In this document: positions 6,148-9,119 of the stretch, one piece after another
Layout of the letters: the number at the start of each line of letters is the position of its first letter
How positions within the stretch are numbered: position 1 is the first letter of the stretch
NCBI GenBank assembly: GCA_030613345.1
Contig: JAUWMD010000093.1
Location: 1-9,119, forward strand
Source of the DNA: Candidatus Krumholzibacteriota bacterium
GTDB taxonomy: Bacteria; Krumholzibacteriota; Krumholzibacteriia; Krumholzibacteriales; Krumholzibacteriaceae
Direction: 5' to 3'
DNA length: 9,119 nucleotides
The notes under the pieces: generated by a model
The model's database searches: none
The model's input: the letters and a program-made list of their open reading frames with translations, nothing else
Told to the model about the DNA's origin: nothing
Translations under genes and position numbers: made by a program

Positions 6148-7137
6148 ATGGGCAAGGAAAAAGGGAAAAGAGTGCTGCTTACCGGCTCTCTCGGGCAGAT
6201 AGGCTCAGAGCTGGCATTCGCACTGGCGGAGAGATATGGTGCGGATAACGTTATTACGAGCGATGTCCGTGAGGATAGCCACGGGATACTCGATGGCGCC
6301 GGGATGTTCGTGGAGCTCGATGTGCTCTCGGCGGGTGATTTCGACTCGATCGTAAGGGACTACCGGATCAACACGATATACCACCTGGCGGCTCTTCTCT
6401 CGGCGGTTGCCGAAGAGAAGCCACAGATGGCATGGGAGATAAACATGAAGGGGCTCGTCAACGCCCTTGAAGTGGCCAAGGAGAACGGCTGCAGTCTCTT
6501 CGTTCCGAGCTCTATCGGCGCATTCGGACCCGATACTCCGCTCGACAACACCCCGCAGGATACTATCATGCGGCCCCATTCGATGTACGGGGTGACGAAG
6601 GTCTCGGGAGAGCTCCTCTGCGACTACTACCAGATGCGGTTCGGGGTAGACACTCGCGGGGTGAGGTTCCCGGGCATCATATCGAACAAGACACTTCCCG
6701 GAGGGGGTACCACCGACTATGCGGTGGAGATCTACTACCACGCCATCCTGTACGGCAGCTATACATGCTGCCTGAAGGCAGGCACATCCCTCGACATGAT
6801 GTACATGCCCGATGCTATCAAGGCGGCGATCGACGTGATGGAAGCGGATCCCGCCAACCTGAAGCATCGGAACGCCTTCAACGTGACGGCGATGCACTTC
6901 GATCCCGAGGAGATAGCCGCCGAGATAAAAAAGCACATCCCCGAATTCAATATCGATTACGAGATAGACCCCCTGCGGCAGGCGATCGCCGAGTCGTGGC
7001 CGAACTACATGGACGATTCTGCCGCGAGGGAGGAATGGGGCTGGCTGCCGGAATACGACCTGGCCAGGATGACCGGGGAGATGCTCGGGGAACTGGGAGA
7101 GAGGTACGGCAGGGGAGAGCTCGAGATAGAAGGCTGA
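6148..7137 (+). CDS. tdh: L-threonine 3-dehydrogenase, SDR (GalE-like) type
   Basis: This 329-residue NAD-dependent extended short-chain dehydrogenase oxidises L-threonine to 2-amino-3-ketobutyrate in the cytoplasm. The Rossmann motif is Gly13-Ser-Leu-Gly16-Gln-Ile-Gly19. The active-site Tyr147-Gly-Val-Thr-Lys151 is intact, with catalytic-type serines at 121-122 in Pro-Ser-Ser-Ile-Gly-Ala-Phe-Gly. Features typical of threonine dehydrogenases rather than sugar epimerases are the Arg-Phe-Pro-Gly-Ile-Ile-Ser segment (around 173-179), the Gly-Gly-Gly-Thr-Thr-Asp-Tyr-Ala-Val-Glu-Ile segment, and Met-Met-Tyr-Met-Pro-Asp-Ala. The length is slightly above the family's usual 310-320 residues. A GCGGAG site ends 4 nt before the ATG. 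Two in-frame stops (TGA, TAA) close the gene. kbl, the enzyme for the next step, begins 23 nt later, which makes the substrate assignment secure. This is not the zinc-dependent medium-chain Tdh of E. coli, although it does the same reaction. Confidence 0.93.
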   Translation: MGKEKGKRVLLTGSLGQIGSELAFALAERYGADNVITSDVREDSHGILDGAGMFVELDVLSAGDFDSIVRDYRINTIYHLAALLSAVAEEKPQMAWEINMKGLVNALEVAKENGCSLFVPSSIGAFGPDTPLDNTPQDTIMRPHSMYGVTKVSGELLCDYYQMRFGVDTRGVRFPGIISNKTLPGGGTTDYAVEIYYHAILYGSYTCCLKAGTSLDMMYMPDAIKAAIDVMEADPANLKHRNAFNVTAMHFDPEEIAAEIKKHIPEFNIDYEIDPLRQAIAESWPNYMDDSAAREEWGWLPEYDLARMTGEMLGELGERYGRGELEIEG

Positions 7138-7160
7138 TAAGGAAACGCGAGGAGAGGAAG

Positions 7161-8354
7161 ATGTACACCATTAAAAAGGAACTCCGGGCGACCCTCGATG
7201 AGATCAGGGAGGCGGGGCTTTACAAGGAAGAGCGGATCATCGTAACCGAGCAGAGGGCCGACATAAAGGTCAGCACGGGCGAGGAAGTCCTCAACTTCTG
7301 CGCGAACAACTACCTCGGACTCGCCAACAATCCCGACCTGATCGCCGCCGCCAAATCCTCGATGGATTCCCACGGGTTCGGGATGTCCTCGGTGCGTTTC
7401 ATCTGCGGGACGCAGGACATTCACAAGACGCTTGAAGCCGGGATCGCAGAATTCTTTCAGGCCGACGACGCGATACTTTACACCTCCTGCTTCGACGCGA
7501 ACGGCGGGCTCTTCGAGGTCCTTCTGTCTGCAGACGATGCGATCGTCAGCGACGAGTTGAACCACGCGTCGATAATCGACGGTGTGCGGCTATGCAAGGC
7601 GAAGAGGTACCGTTACAGAAACAACGACATGGAGGACCTTCGGGCGCAGCTCGAGGCTGCCAGGGCCGACGGCGCGGGCAGGATAATGGTGGCGACCGAC
7701 GGCGTATTCTCAATGGACGGGATAATCGCCCAGATAGACAAGATATGCGATGTGGCGGACGAGTTCGGCGCCCTGGTAATGGTCGATGACTCGCATGCCA
7801 CCGGCTTCTTCGGGCCCACGGGCAGGGGCAGCATCGAATACTGCGGCGCGCTTGGAAGGGTCGATGTTATCACTTCGACGCTCGGCAAGGCGATGGGCGG
7901 CGCTTCGGGGGGATTCACGACAGGGCGGCAGGAGATAATCGACCTGCTGCGCCAGCGCTCGCGCCCGTATCTCTTCTCGAACACGCTTGCTCCGGCCCTC
8001 GTCGCGGCTGCCATCAAGACATTCGAGATGCTGTCGAAACCAAGCCCGATGCTCGAGACACTCGTTGAGAACACGAAATATTTCAGGGAGAAAATAACGG
8101 AGGCGGGATTCGATATAGTTCCGGGAAGCCATCCGATCGTTCCGGTCATGCTCGGCGACGCGAAACTCTCGCAGAATATGGCGAATATGCTCCTTGAAGA
8201 AGGGATATATGTCATCGGGTTCTTCTACCCCGTCGTGCCGAAGGGCAAGGCGAGGATAAGGGTCCAGATATCGGCAGCCCATTCGCGCAATCATCTGGAC
8301 AAGGCAATAAATGCTTTTATTAAAGTAGGTAAGGCACTTGGAGTGATTACTTAA
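7161..8354 (+). CDS. kbl: Glycine C-acetyltransferase (2-amino-3-ketobutyrate CoA ligase)
   Basis: This 397-residue PLP enzyme of the alpha-oxoamine synthase family has the same length as typical Kbl. It cleaves 2-amino-3-ketobutyrate with CoA to glycine and acetyl-CoA, removing the unstable product of Tdh. Key residues are visible: the N-terminal Asn-Phe-Cys-Ala-Asn-Asn-Tyr-Leu-Gly substrate segment, His135 (Asn-His-Ala-Ser, stacking on PLP), Asp209-Asp210-Ser-His212-Ala-Thr-Gly (PLP pyridine contact), and Lys243 in Thr-Leu-Gly-Lys-Ala-Met-Gly-Gly (Schiff base). The start at 7161 has an AGGAG site (7150-7154) 6 nt upstream and matches the usual N-terminus; the reading frame stays open far upstream inside tdh, but that part is not protein-like. 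The closest alternatives in the family (BioF, HemA, serine palmitoyltransferase) are unlikely given adjacent tdh. The last 20 or so codons are noticeably AT-richer than the rest. Confidence 0.95.
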   Translation: MYTIKKELRATLDEIREAGLYKEERIIVTEQRADIKVSTGEEVLNFCANNYLGLANNPDLIAAAKSSMDSHGFGMSSVRFICGTQDIHKTLEAGIAEFFQADDAILYTSCFDANGGLFEVLLSADDAIVSDELNHASIIDGVRLCKAKRYRYRNNDMEDLRAQLEAARADGAGRIMVATDGVFSMDGIIAQIDKICDVADEFGALVMVDDSHATGFFGPTGRGSIEYCGALGRVDVITSTLGKAMGGASGGFTTGRQEIIDLLRQRSRPYLFSNTLAPALVAAAIKTFEMLSKPSPMLETLVENTKYFREKITEAGFDIVPGSHPIVPVMLGDAKLSQNMANMLLEEGIYVIGFFYPVVPKGKARIRVQISAAHSRNHLDKAINAFIKVGKALGVIT

Positions 8355-8363
8355 TGCGTTTTA

Positions 8364-8371
8364 TAAGGAGG
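8364..8371 (+). promoter_or_regulatory. Strong ribosome binding site of hppA
   Basis: TAAGGAGG, a full Shine-Dalgarno match, ends 5 nt before the ATG at 8377. It lies 9 nt after the kbl stop and sets the hppA start. Confidence 0.85.
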
Positions 8372-8376
8372 TTTCG

Positions 8377-9119
8377 ATGACGATTGACCTGGAGTTTGTT
8401 ACCAGATTAATACCTTGGCTTGGTTTAGCTGGGCTGCTCTTCTCGATCGGCGCGTATTTCAACATGAAACGTTATCCCGCCGGTGATGAGCTGATGCAGA
8501 AGATAGCCGACAAGATACACGCAGGCGCTTTCGTATTCCTCAAAAGGGAATACCAGATCATCTTCATCTTTATACTGATCGTGTTCGCTGGCTTGACATT
8601 CGCGCCAGGGCTGGGCATACAGACCGCGATCGCCTTCCTGACCGGAGCGTTATGCTCCATGGGAGCCGGCGTACTCGGCATGGAAGCGGCAACGAGGGCC
8701 GCTGTCAGGGCCACGCAGGGGGCGAAGGACGGCGGTATAGGCAAGGCGCTGACGATAGCGTTCGGCGGCGGTTCTGTAATGGGAGTGGCTGTAGCAGCTC
8801 TCGGTGTCGTCGGTCTCGGTTTCTATTTCCTCTTTACGAGAGACCCCAGGATAATCAACGGTTTCGCGATGGGCGCCAGCTCGATAGCTCTTTTCGCCAG
8901 GATCGGTGGCGGGGTCTTCACAAAGAGCGCTGATGTCGGAGCGGACCTCGTCGGCAAGATCGAGGCAGGCATCCCCGAGGATGATCCGAGGAACCCCGGC
9001 GTGATTGCGGACAACGTCGGCGACAACGTGGGAGATACGGACGGAATGGGCTCCGATCTCTTCGCGAGCAATGTCGGAAGCGTGGTCGCCCCGATGGCGA
9101 TCGGTGCGACATACGTCAC
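8377..9119 (+). CDS. hppA: Membrane-bound ion-translocating pyrophosphatase, N-terminal part
   Basis: The first 247 codons are visible; the window ends before the stop, so the gene is partial (family proteins are about 650-800 residues). M-PPases hydrolyse cytoplasmic pyrophosphate and pump H+ and/or Na+ across the inner membrane. Hydrophobic helices lie at about 11-28, 60-76, 80-101, 124-153 and 160-175. The pyrophosphate/Mg binding loop is unmistakable: Asp186-Val-Gly-Ala-Asp190-Leu-Val-Gly-Lys194, then Glu-Asp-Asp-Pro-Arg-Asn-Pro (201-207) and Asp212-Asn-Val-Gly-Asp216-Asn-Val-Gly-Asp220. The next residues are Thr-Asp-Gly-Met-Gly-Ser-Asp; the Thr221-Asp222 pair is unlike the usual small residues (for example Ile-Ala, Cys-Ala). 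The residue that separates K+-dependent from K+-independent types, and the ion-specificity gate, lie beyond the window, so the pumped ion cannot be told. It follows kbl by 22 nt and may share its transcript or be read separately thanks to its strong ribosome site. Confidence 0.95.
   Translation, partial: MTIDLEFVTRLIPWLGLAGLLFSIGAYFNMKRYPAGDELMQKIADKIHAGAFVFLKREYQIIFIFILIVFAGLTFAPGLGIQTAIAFLTGALCSMGAGVLGMEAATRAAVRATQGAKDGGIGKALTIAFGGGSVMGVAVAALGVVGLGFYFLFTRDPRIINGFAMGASSIALFARIGGGVFTKSADVGADLVGKIEAGIPEDDPRNPGVIADNVGDNVGDTDGMGSDLFASNVGSVVAPMAIGATYV

Larger units (their letters stand above)
1526..9119 (+). other. Putative operon: barrel, amidase, metallopeptidase, tdh, kbl, hppA
   Basis: Six genes on the same strand are separated by 12, 23, 66, 23 and 22 nt, with no hairpin-plus-T-run in any gap, and a promoter-like sequence lies only before the first. 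The 66-nt gap at 6082-6147 is the most likely place for an extra internal promoter, but I see no convincing -35/-10 pair in it. Co-transcription is inferred from spacing; the right end is outside the window. Confidence 0.5.

Noticed and set aside
6765..7160. Upstream extension of the kbl reading frame into tdh
   Set aside because: The frame has no stop, but the translated segment is Arg/Gly-rich shadow sequence. The ATG at 7161 has a good ribosome site and gives the normal Kbl length.
8338..8371. Promoter-like TTGGAG and TATAAG boxes before hppA
   Set aside because: The TATAAG overlaps the Shine-Dalgarno site and would start transcription within a few bases of the ATG. The -35 match is only three of six.

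Overview
The window comes from a Gram-negative bacterium. Two genes encode outer-membrane beta-barrel-type proteins with cleavable signal peptides, and a third encodes a probable lipoprotein. The DNA is moderately GC-rich, but its codon use is distinctive: AGG for arginine and ATA for isoleucine are common although G/C dominates most third positions. Together with the mix of genes (exported amidase-signature hydrolase, GalE-like threonine dehydrogenase, membrane pyrophosphatase), this suggests an uncultured lineage in or near the FCB group (Krumholzibacteriota, Gemmatimonadota or Latescibacterota-like). That placement is an inference from gene style, not a demonstrated assignment. I see no mobile element, CRISPR array, tRNA, rRNA or integrase.

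Layout: (1) 90-593, minus strand, a small outer-membrane beta-barrel protein. (2) 594-795, a divergent intergenic region with nested inverted repeats and a candidate promoter for the minus-strand gene. (3) 796-1353, plus strand, a small secreted protein or lipoprotein of unknown function with a CCPT motif. (4) 1354-1525, a spacer with a hairpin-plus-T-run terminator followed by a promoter-like sequence. (5) From 1526 to the right edge, six plus-strand genes with short gaps (12, 23, 66, 23 and 22 nt) and no visible terminator between them: a porin-like beta-barrel protein, an exported amidase-signature hydrolase, an exported HExxH zinc metallopeptidase-like protein, L-threonine 3-dehydrogenase (SDR type), glycine C-acetyltransferase (kbl), and the N-terminal part of a membrane-bound ion-pumping pyrophosphatase (hppA), cut by the window end.

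How they may work together: tdh and kbl form the two-step threonine degradation route (threonine to 2-amino-3-ketobutyrate to glycine plus acetyl-CoA). This pathway is well established and both genes are clear. Just upstream lie two hydrolases with export signals that could release amino acids from peptides or amides outside the cytoplasm, and an outer-membrane barrel. A reasonable but untested reading is a peptide-scavenging and amino-acid-catabolism operon, with the pyrophosphatase as a housekeeping or energy-conserving neighbour. The most unusual items are the exported HExxH protein, whose motifs mix features of the M2, M3 and M32 peptidase families; the nested inverted repeats around a candidate promoter at 609-671; and an atypical Thr-Asp pair in the otherwise highly conserved catalytic loop of the pyrophosphatase. 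Nothing here looks like a defence system or other clearly new multi-gene machine.
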